The position numbers were made by a program, and so were the translations under genes. From positions 5,262,526-5,326,525 of the forward strand of contig NZ_CP075715.1 in the NCBI RefSeq assembly GCF_024584805.1: DNA of 64,000 bases, read 5' to 3'. The notes beneath the pieces were generated by a model. That model was not told where the DNA came from and did no database searches. It worked only from the letters and a program-made list of their open reading frames with translations. Shown one piece after another: positions 42,883-50,787 of this stretch (position 1 is its first letter; each line of letters begins with the position of its first letter). Source of the stretch: Streptomyces sp. FIT100 (lineage in GTDB: Bacteria; Actinomycetota; Actinomycetes; Streptomycetales; Streptomycetaceae).

Positions 42883-43125
42883 TCAGGCGCCGATCTTCTG
42901 CTTGACCTGCGCCAGCGAGGGGTTGGTCAGCGTCGAGCCGTCGGCGAAGAGGACGGTGGGAACCGTCTGGTTGCCACCGTTGGCCTTCTCGACGAAGGCC
43001 GCGGACTGCGGGTCCTCCTCGATGTTGACCTCGACGTACGAGATCCCTTCCCGCTCGAGCTGGCTCTTCAGCCGCCGGCAGTAGCCGCACCAGGTCGTGC
43101 TGTACATCGTCAGAGATCCCTGCAT
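42883..43125 (-). CDS. mrx1: mycoredoxin (glutaredoxin-like)
   Basis: 80 residues from the ATG at 43125, with GGAG/AGAAG sites upstream. Thioredoxin fold with active site CGYC at 13-16 (MYSTTWCGYCRRLK), cis-Pro motif TVPTV at 54-58 and a C-terminal LTNPSLAQVKQKIGA. Actinobacterial mycoredoxin-1 reduces mycothiol-protein mixed disulfides. It is divergent from the UvrD2-like gene, exactly as Rv3198A and Rv3198c in M. tuberculosis. Confidence 0.92.
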   Translation of the reverse strand: MQGSLTMYSTTWCGYCRRLKSQLEREGISYVEVNIEEDPQSAAFVEKANGGNQTVPTVLFADGSTLTNPSLAQVKQKIGA

Positions 43126-43278
43126 CTTCTTCTCCGCTCCTCTGGCTCAGGGGTGCCCCACAGGGGCGTCCGGAGAAAGAACGTACGCGATCCCGTTCCC
43201 ATTCCCGTATTCCCGGACGGGCAGGGCGGCTGCGCGAGGCGATCGGCACCTGCATTTGTACGACCGGTCCTGTCCCCC

Positions 43279-43287
43279 TGTGGACAA
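43279..43287 (-). promoter_or_regulatory. single DnaA-box match
   Basis: TGTGGACAA on the plus strand is TTGTCCACA on the minus strand, the preferred Streptomyces DnaA box. It lies in the divergent space between mrx1 and the UvrD2-like gene, about 35 bp upstream of the proposed helicase promoter box. One isolated site may be a chance match. Confidence 0.4.
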
Positions 43288-43326
43288 CGGTCCCGGTGAT
43301 CTCGTGGAACCTGGCAGCATGGCGGG

Positions 43327-45504
43327 GTGACAGCAGCAACGCACTCCACTCTCTTCCCTCAGGTCCCCGTGTCCGCGGACGCGGTGCTCGACGGGCTCGA
43401 CCCCGAGCAGCGCGAGGTCGCGACCGCGCTCGCCGGGCCGGTGTGCGTCCTGGCCGGCGCCGGTACGGGCAAGACGCGGGCGATCACCCATCGCATCGCC
43501 TACGGAGTGCGCGCCGGGATACTCCAGCCGGCGAGTGTGCTGGCCGTCACGTTCACCAACCGTGCCGCGGGGGAGATGCGCGGGCGGCTGCGGCAGCTGG
43601 GTGCGGGCGGAGTGCAGGCCCGCACGTTCCACTCGGCCGCCCTGCGCCAGCTCCAGTACTTCTGGCCGAAAGCCGTCGGCGGCGAGCTGCCGAGGCTGCT
43701 GGAGCGGAAGATCCAGCTGGTGGCCGAGGCCGCCGCACGCTGCCGGTTCCGGCTCGACCGCAATGAGCTCAGGGATGTGACCAGCGAGATCGAGTGGGCC
43801 AAGGTCACCCAGACGGTGCCGGCCGACTATCCGGCGGCGGTTGCCAAGTCGCTGCGGGACGCCCCCCGGGACCCCGCGGAGATCGGCCAGATCTACGCGA
43901 TGTACGAGCAGCTGAAGCGCGACCGCTCGGTGATCGACTTCGAGGACGTCCTGCTCCTCACGGTCGGCATCCTCCAGGACCGCCACGACATCGCCGAGCA
44001 GATCCGCCGCCAGTACCAGCACTTCGTGGTGGACGAGTACCAGGACGTGTCGCCCCTCCAGCAGCGGCTGCTCGACCTCTGGCTCGGCGACCGCGACAGC
44101 CTGTGCGTCGTCGGCGATGCCAGCCAGACGATCTACTCCTTCACCGGAGCCACCCCCGACCACCTGCTGAACTTCCGCACCCGCCACCCCAGCGCCACGG
44201 TGGTGAAGCTGGTCCGTGACTACCGCTCGACCCCCCAGGTCGTCCATCTGGCCAACGGACTGCTCGGCCAGGCCCGCGGCCGCGCCGCCGAGCACCGGCT
44301 GGAACTGATCTCGCAGCGCGATCCCGGCCCCGACCCGGCCTATACGGAGTACGCGGACGAGCCCGCGGAGGCCGAAGGCACCGCCCGGCGGATCCGGGAC
44401 CTGATCGCGGCCGGTGTCCCGGCCGGTGAGATCGCGGTGCTCTACCGGGTCAACGCGCAGTCCGAGGTCTATGAGCAGGCCCTCGCCGACGCGGGCGTGC
44501 CGTACCAGCTGCGCGGCGCCGAGCGCTTCTTCGAGCGTGCGGAGGTCCGGGAGGCGGGGGTCGCCCTGCGCGGCGCCGCCCGGGCAGGGGGGAACGACCC
44601 CCTGCTGGACGACGCCGGGGACCTGGCGTCGCAGGTGCGCGCCGTGCTCTCGACGAAGGGCTGGACGACCGAGCCCCCGGCCGGTTCCGGCGCGGTCCGG
44701 GACCGCTGGGAGTCCCTGGCATCCCTGGTCCGGCTCGCCGAGGACTTCGCTCGGGTCAAGCCGGAGGCGACCCTCGGCGATCTCGTCGCGGAGCTCGACG
44801 AGCGGGCGGCCGCCCAGCACGCCCCGACCGTCCAGGGCGTCACGCTCGCGTCGCTCCACTCGGCGAAGGGCCTGGAGTGGGATGCCGTGTTCCTGGTCGG
44901 CCTCACCGAGGGCATGATGCCGATCACCTACGCGAAGACCGACGAGCAGGTCGAGGAGGAGCGTCGGCTGCTGTATGTGGGCGTCACCCGCGCCCGGCTG
45001 CATCTGTCGCTCTCCTGGGCGCTGTCCCGGTCGCCCGGCGGCCGGGCCTCCCGTCGCCCCACCCGCTTCCTGGCCGGACTGCGGCCGGGCTCCACCGCGC
45101 CCGGAGCGGGTCGTGCGGGTGGTGCGGGAGGCATCGAGCGTGGCGCCGCCGGCGGCCGGCGCAAGCGACGCGGTCCGGTGGTGTGCCGGGTCTGCGGGAA
45201 GACGCTCACCGATGCCGGCGAGATGAAGCTGATGCGGTGTGAGGACTGCCCCTCGGACATGGACGAGGCGCTGTACGAGCGGCTGCGTGAGTGGCGCTCG
45301 GAGCAGGCGAAGGAGCTGGGCCAGCCGGCGTACTGCGTCTTCACCGACAAGACCCTGATGGCGATCGCCGAGGCCGTGCCCGGAAGCGAGGGCGAGCTCG
45401 CCGGGATCTCCGGCGTCGGCGGGCGCAAGCTGGAGCGGTTCGGCACCGATGTCCTGGCCATCTGTGCAGGCCAGGAGGGTGACGGGGGTGACGAGGAGGA
45501 CTGA
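43327..45504 (+). CDS. UvrD2-like DNA helicase with tetracysteine motif and HRDC domain
   Basis: 725 residues from the GTG at 43327. CAGCAT (43315-43320) ends 6 nt upstream, so probably leaderless. SF1A motor motifs: GAGTGKT at 44-50, TFTNRAAGEMRGRL, VVDEYQDVSPLQ, GDASQTIYSFTGA, SLHSAKGLEWDAVF and VGVTRARLHLSLSWA. After a linker, CRVCGKTL and MRCEDCP form a tetracysteine zinc motif (about 620-645). An HRDC domain follows (LREWRSEQAKELGQPAYCVFT). This is the arrangement of mycobacterial UvrD2 (Rv3198c), an ATP-dependent 3'-5' helicase needed for growth there. It is the third UvrD-type helicase in 12 kb. Confidence 0.93.
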   Translation: MTAATHSTLFPQVPVSADAVLDGLDPEQREVATALAGPVCVLAGAGTGKTRAITHRIAYGVRAGILQPASVLAVTFTNRAAGEMRGRLRQLGAGGVQARTFHSAALRQLQYFWPKAVGGELPRLLERKIQLVAEAAARCRFRLDRNELRDVTSEIEWAKVTQTVPADYPAAVAKSLRDAPRDPAEIGQIYAMYEQLKRDRSVIDFEDVLLLTVGILQDRHDIAEQIRRQYQHFVVDEYQDVSPLQQRLLDLWLGDRDSLCVVGDASQTIYSFTGATPDHLLNFRTRHPSATVVKLVRDYRSTPQVVHLANGLLGQARGRAAEHRLELISQRDPGPDPAYTEYADEPAEAEGTARRIRDLIAAGVPAGEIAVLYRVNAQSEVYEQALADAGVPYQLRGAERFFERAEVREAGVALRGAARAGGNDPLLDDAGDLASQVRAVLSTKGWTTEPPAGSGAVRDRWESLASLVRLAEDFARVKPEATLGDLVAELDERAAAQHAPTVQGVTLASLHSAKGLEWDAVFLVGLTEGMMPITYAKTDEQVEEERRLLYVGVTRARLHLSLSWALSRSPGGRASRRPTRFLAGLRPGSTAPGAGRAGGAGGIERGAAGGRRKRRGPVVCRVCGKTLTDAGEMKLMRCEDCPSDMDEALYERLREWRSEQAKELGQPAYCVFTDKTLMAIAEAVPGSEGELAGISGVGGRKLERFGTDVLAICAGQEGDGGDEED

Positions 45505-45505
45505 T

Positions 45506-45531
45506 GCAAACTCGTCGAAAAAATAGTTTGC
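45506..45531. repeat. inverted repeat around the wblC promoter A-tract
   Basis: GCAAACT (45506-45512) and AGTTTGC (45525-45531) flank CGTCGAAAAAAT. The right arm overlaps the -35 box and the loop holds the A/T-rich activator site. It starts two bases after the uvrD2 stop, so it might also act as a weak terminator. Confidence 0.6.
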
Positions 45532-45557
45532 GCCCGCCCCAGTCATCCCCATAGGTT
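45518..45557 (+). promoter_or_regulatory. wblC promoter with WhiB7-type AT-rich activator site
   Basis: An A/T tract (AAAAAATA, 45518-45525 region) lies 3 bp upstream of -35 TTGCGC (45528-45533). The -10 TAGGTT (45552-45557) follows after 18 nt. WhiB7/WblC uses its AT-hook to contact A/T DNA just upstream of the -35 box and activates its own gene together with sigma-A; this spacing fits. Transcription would start near 45564, giving a leader of about 610 nt before wblC. Confidence 0.7.
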
Positions 45558-45669
45558 CTTAACCACGGGAACAGGCGCTTCTCTGAAGCCCTGTTGTCGT
45601 GCTGTACTTATCCGAATACGCGTGATCGGCCCCGGCCGGTCCCAGAGACGCCGAGAGGAGGCGATTCCA

Positions 45670-46002
45670 GTGATCAGCATCAACACCAGCTTCATCCGCA
45701 CCGCCGTCAAAATGACCGATCGCTCGGTCGTCTCCGCCTGCTCGCTCGGCCTCTCCGGTTCGGCGTTCATTGGCACCGGTCTGTCCGGCTTCGCGGCCGT
45801 CCGTCCGGTCTCCCTTCCTGCGGGTCTGCCCGTCCGGGAGCGCAATGAGCGACCGACCAAGGCACTGGAAGCAGGAGTAGCGGCGGCAGAGGCGAAGGCC
45901 TACGCCATCGCGGCGGCCAGTGCCGGCAGCAAGAAGCAGACGACGCAGCACCACACGATGTGGGCCTTCCGTGGGCTCGAACCCTGGAGTGATCCAGCCT
46001 GA
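45670..46002 (+). CDS. wblC upstream ORF, 110 residues
   Basis: GTG at 45670 with a strong AGAGGAGG site 8 nt upstream. The product has an N-terminal Ser/Thr-rich part (MISINTSFIRTAVKMTDRS), a Pro-rich middle, an Ala-rich helix (AGVAAAEAKAYAIAAASAG) and the end HHTMWAFRGLEPWSDPA. No known domain. It ends 24 nt before the terminator stem, with its TGA inside a 7-bp hairpin (45997-46003/46009-46015). wblC/whiB7 genes are known to carry upstream ORFs that sense slowed translation and control termination. I read this as that element; it may also make a stable protein. Confidence 0.75.
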   Translation: MISINTSFIRTAVKMTDRSVVSACSLGLSGSAFIGTGLSGFAAVRPVSLPAGLPVRERNERPTKALEAGVAAAEAKAYAIAAASAGSKKQTTQHHTMWAFRGLEPWSDPA

Positions 46003-46015
46003 TCCAGAATCAGGC
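45997..46015 (+). promoter_or_regulatory. small hairpin over the upstream-ORF stop codon
   Basis: GCCTGAT-ccaga-ATCAGGC, a perfect 7-bp stem containing the TGA at 46000-46002. A ribosome finishing the upstream ORF would melt it, and a stalled one would not reach it, so it may take part in the attenuation switch. Confidence 0.5.
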
Positions 46016-46025
46016 CGGCGCCTTC

Positions 46026-46060
46026 AGGGCCGCGGAACCCCACCCGGGATCCGCGGCCCT
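46026..46060 (+). terminator. intrinsic terminator (probable attenuator) upstream of wblC
   Basis: AGGGCCGCGGA (46026-46036) pairs with TCCGCGGCCCT (46050-46060), with an inner CCC/GGG pairing. A U-rich run TTCTGTTTTCC follows, which is rare in this genome where most hairpins lack U-tracts. It lies between the upstream ORF and wblC on the same transcript, 113 nt before the wblC start, so it must be bypassed for wblC expression. Confidence 0.8.
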
Positions 46061-46172
46061 TCTGTTTTCCCCGATGAGGAAACGGAGCGAAGGGGCCTCG
46101 GGACCAGCAAGACCCGGTACCAGCCGAAGCCCGGTCAACAGACCGGACAGACCAGACGAGGAAAACACCACC

Positions 46173-46541
46173 GTGCAACTCGAAGCGCACGCCCCGTCCG
46201 TACCGCCTTCCGAAACGATCCCCCCGCCCGGCCTCACGGAGGACTCCACCTTGACCCCGCTCACCGCGCTGACCGCGCTCGACGACGCCATCGAGAACCT
46301 CGGCGTGCCCGTCCCCTGCCGCTCCAACGACCCGGAGGTCTTCTTCGCGGAGTCGCCGGCCGATGTCGAGTACGCCAAGTCCCTCTGCCGGACCTGCCCG
46401 CTGATCGAGGCCTGCCTCGCCGGCGCCAAGGAACGGCGTGAGCCGTGGGGCGTCTGGGGCGGAGAGCTCTTCGTCCAGGGCGTCGTCGTCGCCCGGAAGC
46501 GGCCGCGTGGTCGCCCGCGCAAGAACCCGGTCGCGGCATGA
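46173..46541 (+). CDS. wblC: WhiB-family regulator WblC (WhiB7 ortholog)
   Basis: 122 residues from the GTG at 46173, with GAGGAAAA upstream. The Fe-S cysteines are C49, C72, C75 and C81 (VPCRSND; LCRTCPLIEAC). The WhiB turn GVWGG is at 93-97, and the WhiB7-specific AT-hook RPRGRPRK at 110-117. WblC activates intrinsic resistance to ribosome-targeting antibiotics together with the primary sigma factor. Its promoter carries a WhiB7-type AT-rich site and its leader holds an upstream ORF and a terminator. The next gene begins within its stop codon (ATGA). Confidence 0.96.
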   Translation: MQLEAHAPSVPPSETIPPPGLTEDSTLTPLTALTALDDAIENLGVPVPCRSNDPEVFFAESPADVEYAKSLCRTCPLIEACLAGAKERREPWGVWGGELFVQGVVVARKRPRGRPRKNPVAA

Positions 46542-46864
46542 ACGCCGTCGGCACCATCGACCGTCCCCTCACGCACGATCCCCAGAAGCAGGCCCCGATG
46601 ACCTCTTCCGCCAGCGAGCCGTCCGGCTCCGCCAGCACCCCAGCCACCACCACCTTCGACGCGAACACCTCGCGTCAGAACAGGACCCGTGAGATGCAAC
46701 TCATCCCAGAAGCCCTGGCTCGTGCGCATATGCACGAGCGCCTGCGGGAAGCCGAGTCGGAACGCCAGGCCGCGCGCCTGGTAGCCGCCCGGCGGATGCA
46801 GCGCCGCGCCGAGCGCGTGTCGCTGCGGGCCCGCCGCGCGCTGGCCATGGCCGTCATGAACTGA
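46538..46864 (+). CDS. small basic helical protein coupled to wblC
   Basis: 108 residues if started at the ATG at 46538, which overlaps the wblC stop as ATGA; a start at 46598 (88 residues) is also possible. The C-terminal two-thirds is a long charged helix: NRTREMQLIPEALARAHMHE, then RLREAESERQAARLVAARRM and RRAERVSLRARRALAMAVMN. No domain recognised, no Cys. The overlap suggests co-translation with wblC and thus antibiotic-induced expression; the protein could bind RNA or ribosomes given its charge, which is inference. A strong hairpin follows. Confidence 0.75.
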   Translation: MNAVGTIDRPLTHDPQKQAPMTSSASEPSGSASTPATTTFDANTSRQNRTREMQLIPEALARAHMHERLREAESERQAARLVAARRMQRRAERVSLRARRALAMAVMN

Positions 46865-46894
46865 GCCAGGCCCTCAGGCACCACGCACAGCTCC

Positions 46895-46934
46895 CACCGC
46901 GGGGGCCGGTCCGAACCGACCGGCCCCCGCGGTG
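46895..46934. terminator. 17-bp perfect hairpin terminator after the wblC operon
   Basis: CACCGCGGGGGCCGGTC (46895-46911) pairs with its exact complement (46918-46934) around a CGAACC loop. It closes the transcript of wblC and the following gene. Confidence 0.85.
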
Positions 46935-46977
46935 CGTTGTCCCTGCCCGTCGGCCCGGGTGGGGTTATCGTCACGAG

Positions 46978-47175
46978 GTGGACCAGCACACTCATCACCC
47001 AGTCCAGCCGGGTGCCGAGAACGTCGTGTGTTCCCGGTGCGGCAAGGTCGCCGAGGGCGCTCCACCGACCTGGACGTGCTCCGTGGAGAACGGCCGGCGC
47101 CACTACTTCTGCGACGACTGCGCCCGCGCCAACATCAGGGCCATCGAGGGGCGGCTCGACTCCGCCTGGTGGTGA
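46978..47175 (+). CDS. small zinc-ribbon protein
   Basis: 65 residues from the GTG at 46978. TATCGT (46966-46971) ends 6 nt upstream, so leaderless. Two Cys pairs, CSRCGKVAEG and YFCDDCARANIRAIEG, form a zinc ribbon. The N-terminus is His/Gln-rich and the protein ends in RLDSAWW. Conserved small proteins of this type occur next to the ABC1 kinase gene in streptomycetes. It converges with that gene, 19 bp apart. Function is unknown. Confidence 0.8.
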   Translation: MDQHTHHPVQPGAENVVCSRCGKVAEGAPPTWTCSVENGRRHYFCDDCARANIRAIEGRLDSAWW

Positions 47176-47194
47176 TGGTGGCCGAGGCGACCGG

Positions 47195-48646
47195 TCAGGC
47201 CTCCACGACCAGGTCGTCCCTGTCCGTCTCGCCGGCTTCCGCGAGCTCCCTCGCCTCCCTCGCCTCCTCCGCCCCCTCGGCCTCGTCCGTCTCCGCCAGG
47301 AAGCCCGGCAGCCAGGACTCCAGCTCATCGCGGAGCCGCACTGTCGCGTTCAGCTGGCAGAGCACGCCGATGGTGCTCAGCGTCACCCGATGGATCAGCA
47401 GATACGCGGGCGGCAGATTGAGCTGCTTTCCCAACTGGTGTGCGGGGGAGCGGGGGTCGGCGATCCGCGCCGCCTGGCTGCGCATCCAGCTCCGGGTGAA
47501 GGTGAACGTGTCGGCCTCGGCCGGCTCGATGATCGGCAGCAGATAGTCGAGCACCGCGTCGGGGTCGAGAGCGATCGACTCCTTGACGAATCCCTCCTCG
47601 CACAGCAGTCCGTAGACCGCATCGGCCTCGCCTGCCAGGGTCATCCGCAAGGACTCCCCGATGGTCCCGGGCAGTCCGCCGGGGAGCCGGTCGACCGTGC
47701 CGAAGTCCAGCACGCCGAGCCGCCAGCCCTCGCCGCCCTGCTCGCCCTCCTCACCGCTGTCCTCGTCGGCCGGGGGCAGCAGCCGGAAGTTCCCCGGGTG
47801 CGGATCCGCATGGAGCAGACCCGTGCGTGCGGGGCCGGCGAAGAGGAAGCGGGCCAGCAGCTGCCCCGCTCGGTCCCGCTGCTCCTGGGTGCCGTCGCTG
47901 ATCACCTCGGCGAGCGGTATGCCGTCGATCCATTCGGTCACCAGCACCTGGTCGCCCTGGTGGACCACGTCCGGCACGACCACATCCGGATCGCCGTCGA
48001 ACTCCGCCGCATGCTCCTGCTGGGCCTGCGCCTCCAGTCCGTAGTCCAGCTCCTCCGAGACCCGGTCCCGCAGTTCGGTGATGAGGGGCTTGATGTCCAT
48101 CCCCGGAATCAGCGGGCCCAGCAGCCGGGCGAACCGGCTCAGCTGGGAGAGGTCCGACAGCAGCGCCTCACCGGCGCCCGGGTACTGCACCTTCACCGCG
48201 ACCTCGCGCCCGTCGTGCCAGACCGCGCGGTGGACCTGTCCGATCGAGGCGGCGGCAGCGGGCTTGTCCTCGAACTCCAGGAAGAGGTCTCGCCAGTCCT
48301 CGCCCAGCCGCTCCCTCAGCACCTCATGGACCGTGCTCGTCGGCATCGGGGGCGCGGCGTCCTGGAGCCTGGTCAGCGCGGCGCGGTACGGGCCCGCGAT
48401 CTCCTCCGGCAAGGCCGACTCGAAGACGGACATGGCCTGCCCGAACTTCATCGCGCCGCCCTTGAGCTCGCCGAGCACCTTGAACAGCTGCTCCGCCGTC
48501 CGCTGTTGCAGCTCTCGCGCGACGATCTCCGCTGACTTGCCACCGATCCGCTTGCCCAGGCCCCAGGTGGCACGCCCGGCGAAGCCGAGGGGAAGAGCGG
48601 CCAACTTGGCGGTACGAGTGACCGCCTTCCGGGGAAGATCAGACAT
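47195..48646 (-). CDS. ABC1/AarF/UbiB family atypical kinase
   Basis: 483 residues from the ATG at 48646. Family motifs: KGGAMKFGQAMS (the KxGQ helix), PAAAASIGQVHRAV with the Ala-rich nucleotide loop, VAVKVQYPG (catalytic Lys), LLHADPHPGNFRLL and VLDFGTVDRLPG. The C-terminal ~80 residues are acidic and Ala/Glu-rich. Its ortholog Rv3197 lies next to whiB7 and has been linked to macrolide tolerance; here too it neighbours wblC. UbiB-type proteins act as ATPases on lipid-like substrates, not protein kinases. No membrane helix is obvious. Confidence 0.92.
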   Translation of the reverse strand: MSDLPRKAVTRTAKLAALPLGFAGRATWGLGKRIGGKSAEIVARELQQRTAEQLFKVLGELKGGAMKFGQAMSVFESALPEEIAGPYRAALTRLQDAAPPMPTSTVHEVLRERLGEDWRDLFLEFEDKPAAAASIGQVHRAVWHDGREVAVKVQYPGAGEALLSDLSQLSRFARLLGPLIPGMDIKPLITELRDRVSEELDYGLEAQAQQEHAAEFDGDPDVVVPDVVHQGDQVLVTEWIDGIPLAEVISDGTQEQRDRAGQLLARFLFAGPARTGLLHADPHPGNFRLLPPADEDSGEEGEQGGEGWRLGVLDFGTVDRLPGGLPGTIGESLRMTLAGEADAVYGLLCEEGFVKESIALDPDAVLDYLLPIIEPAEADTFTFTRSWMRSQAARIADPRSPAHQLGKQLNLPPAYLLIHRVTLSTIGVLCQLNATVRLRDELESWLPGFLAETDEAEGAEEAREARELAEAGETDRDDLVVEA

Positions 48647-48688
48647 GGCGCCCCTCCAGATCCCAGACTGCCGTGTCGCGTGCGGCGG

Positions 48689-49840
48689 TTACCCGGCCAT
48701 TGTGTCCTGCGGCGTCCCGGCCCCCGAGGCGCGCTCCCCCTCAGTCTGCCCAGCGGCACCGCAGGTACAGTCGTGATGAGCCCTGATCGGCGAGGAAGCC
48801 CAGTCGAGCAGCGGCAGTGACGCCTCCCACCGTGCTCCTGTGCTCGCCGGCAGCTCACCGTCCAGGAACGCCAGCGCATGGGCCGCGGCCAGCCCCGCGA
48901 CCGCGGTGGCGAGCCCCAGATCACAGGGCCCCGCGGTGATGCCACGGTGGCCGGAGCGCCACTGCGCCAGCATCCGCGGCCACGCAGGGTCCCGCTCGGC
49001 CCTGGCCAGGTCCAGACATCCGGCGCAGGCGCTGCCGCCGGGCAGCACCAGCGGTCCGACCACGCCGGTGGCCTCCACAACCCCCGCATAGAGATGGGGA
49101 GTACCGGTGGCGATCCACTGCCCGGAGGCTGCCGAATCGGGAGCGTAGGCCGCGAGGCCGTCCCGAGGCGCGATGATCACCAGGGAGAGCGGGGGCTCGT
49201 CCAGAGGCGGCCCGCCGGGTGGCCGTCGTGGCGTCCGGGGCACCTTGCCCGGGGCGGACCGCCGCACCAGCTGCCCCGCCGCGGTGGCGCGGCGCTCGCC
49301 CACCGCATCGGCGGTAAGCCCGCCGGGCGCCACGTCCCAGGGCTCCGTCAGACCTCCGTCCAACACCTCCACCGTGCCCACACCCGAGGCGGCCAGCACC
49401 GCCGCGACCGCCGCCCCGACCCTGCCCGCACCCCGGATCTGCACCCGCATCGCGCTCCGGGCGGCCAACCGGGCCATTGCGCCGCCTGGTTCCGGATGGA
49501 CGACGGAGAGTGAGGCCAGGTCCGGGCGCAGCCGGTCGAGCGCGCCGGCCCGCTGCCGTAACGCATCGGCCGCTGCCCCGCCGCCCGTCGCGTCGTCGAC
49601 CAGGCCCGCCTTCGTCAACCGTCCGAGCAGCGTGTCCACCTGGCCCTCGGGCAGCCCCATGGACCTGGCCTCCTCCCGGAGCAGGGGCATTCCCCGTGTC
49701 CCGTCGAACAGCGACATCAGACTCCCGGTCGCCGTGTCCACCGGTCCGACCACGACCGCATGCGCGGGTGTCGCGCCGAACTGCACATACTGGCGGTCCC
49801 GCCAGGCGCGCCGCAGCGCCGGTTTCACCATCGGATGCAT
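48689..49840 (-). CDS. ThiF/MoeB-fold protein, probable E1-like
   Basis: 383 residues from the ATG at 49840, with GGGGGCGGAA upstream; the frame is open further but those codons look like leader. The N-terminal ~120 residues are a winged-helix-like part (PEGQVDTLLGRLTKAGLVDD). The Rossmann part begins VQIRGAGRVGAAVAAVLAASGVGTVEVLD, a modified G-x-G-x-x-G loop. Two Cys pairs, SACAGCLDLARAERD and DCTCG, could hold zinc as in MoeB. No catalytic thiol of an E1 is evident. It is in the Rv3196 position and 43 bp upstream of the ABC1 kinase gene on the same strand. Function is unknown. Confidence 0.8.
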   Translation of the reverse strand: MHPMVKPALRRAWRDRQYVQFGATPAHAVVVGPVDTATGSLMSLFDGTRGMPLLREEARSMGLPEGQVDTLLGRLTKAGLVDDATGGGAAADALRQRAGALDRLRPDLASLSVVHPEPGGAMARLAARSAMRVQIRGAGRVGAAVAAVLAASGVGTVEVLDGGLTEPWDVAPGGLTADAVGERRATAAGQLVRRSAPGKVPRTPRRPPGGPPLDEPPLSLVIIAPRDGLAAYAPDSAASGQWIATGTPHLYAGVVEATGVVGPLVLPGGSACAGCLDLARAERDPAWPRMLAQWRSGHRGITAGPCDLGLATAVAGLAAAHALAFLDGELPASTGARWEASLPLLDWASSPIRAHHDCTCGAAGQTEGERASGAGTPQDTMAG

Positions 49841-50080
49841 TTCCGCCCCCCTGTCGGGTCCGCTCGTTCGGACCTCGTTCCGCTTCCGTTTCCACGCGCC
49901 GCTCTTCCGCGTCGTGTGGATCTTTCTCGCATCAGAATGCACGGACCCGGCAGCGTGCCCGGAAAGTTATCCACAGGCATCGGGTATTAGTCGTTCAAAT
50001 GGTGCGAGCCGTCGAATGGATCACGCGTGAACCGACCCGGAGGCGGGACTTCCTCCACTGACAGCGGGTAACGTCGGGGC
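49841..50080. other. 240-bp divergent intergenic region with a DnaA-box match
   Basis: It contains TTATCCACA (49967-49975), identical to the strong E. coli DnaA box and a known variant in Streptomyces, in an A/T-richer patch. The right end contains TAACGT (50069-50074), the probable leaderless promoter of the YgjP-like gene. I see no ORF or strong hairpin. Confidence 0.5.
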
Positions 50081-50677
50081 GTGTCCGCCGACCGACCGCA
50101 CAGCGCCGAAAGCCAGCAGCGCAGCGTGACCCGACTCACCTCCCGCTCCTCCGCGACGAGCGCTGTCGAGGTCCGCAGAAGCGCCCGGCGCAGCAGAACG
50201 GTCTCCGCGTACCGGGAGGGCGACCGCACCATCGTGCTCATCCCGGCCCGCATGTCCGAGGCGGAGGAGCAGCGCTGGGTGACCGTGATGCTCGACAAGC
50301 TCGCGGCCCAGGAGAGCAAGCGCACCCTCGGGGACGCGGAACTGACAGAGCGCGCAGAGCGGTTGTCCGAGCAGTACTTCGACGGCCGCGCCAGGCCCAC
50401 GTCGGTGCGCTGGGTGACCAATCAGAACACCCGCTGGGGGTCCTGCACCCCGGCTGAGGGCAGCATCCGCCTGTCCCACCGGCTCCAGGGCATGCCGGAG
50501 TACGTCGTCGACTACGTGCTGGTCCACGAGCTGGCCCATCTGCTGGTCCCGGGGCACGGGCCGCGCTTCTGGCGGCTCCTGGAGGCGTATCCGCGCACCG
50601 AGCGGGCTCGCGGCTACCTCGAAGGCGTGGTCGCGGCGGACCGCCTTCCCCATCTCCCCACCGCGCGCGGAGAGTGA
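50081..50677 (+). CDS. YgjP-like (DUF45/M48-type) zinc peptidase
   Basis: 198 residues from the GTG at 50081. TAACGT (50069-50074) ends 6 nt before it, so leaderless. The conserved YgjP core is present: RWVTNQNTRWGSCTPAEGSI, LPEYVVDY-type helix, and VHELAHLLVPGHGPRFWRLL with HExxH and a third His, at about residues 149-160. No signal peptide or membrane segment, so it is cytosolic. The family is presumed metallopeptidase; substrates are unknown. The TerD-AIM24 gene starts 110 bp downstream on the same strand. Confidence 0.9.
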   Translation: MSADRPHSAESQQRSVTRLTSRSSATSAVEVRRSARRSRTVSAYREGDRTIVLIPARMSEAEEQRWVTVMLDKLAAQESKRTLGDAELTERAERLSEQYFDGRARPTSVRWVTNQNTRWGSCTPAEGSIRLSHRLQGMPEYVVDYVLVHELAHLLVPGHGPRFWRLLEAYPRTERARGYLEGVVAADRLPHLPTARGE

Positions 50678-50787
50678 GTCCGGCCGGTCTGTACCGATTC
50701 CGTCCCGGCTTGGCTCATTGTCGTTCGCAGCGGTTAGCCTGGCGCGACGTATTCAGAGTTCGTCGGGATGGGGGACGGTCGTTACGC

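Noticed and set aside
45622..45669. Earlier ATG for the wblC upstream ORF
   Set aside because: The ATG at 45622 has no ribosome site, whereas the GTG at 45670 has AGAGGAGG at the right distance.
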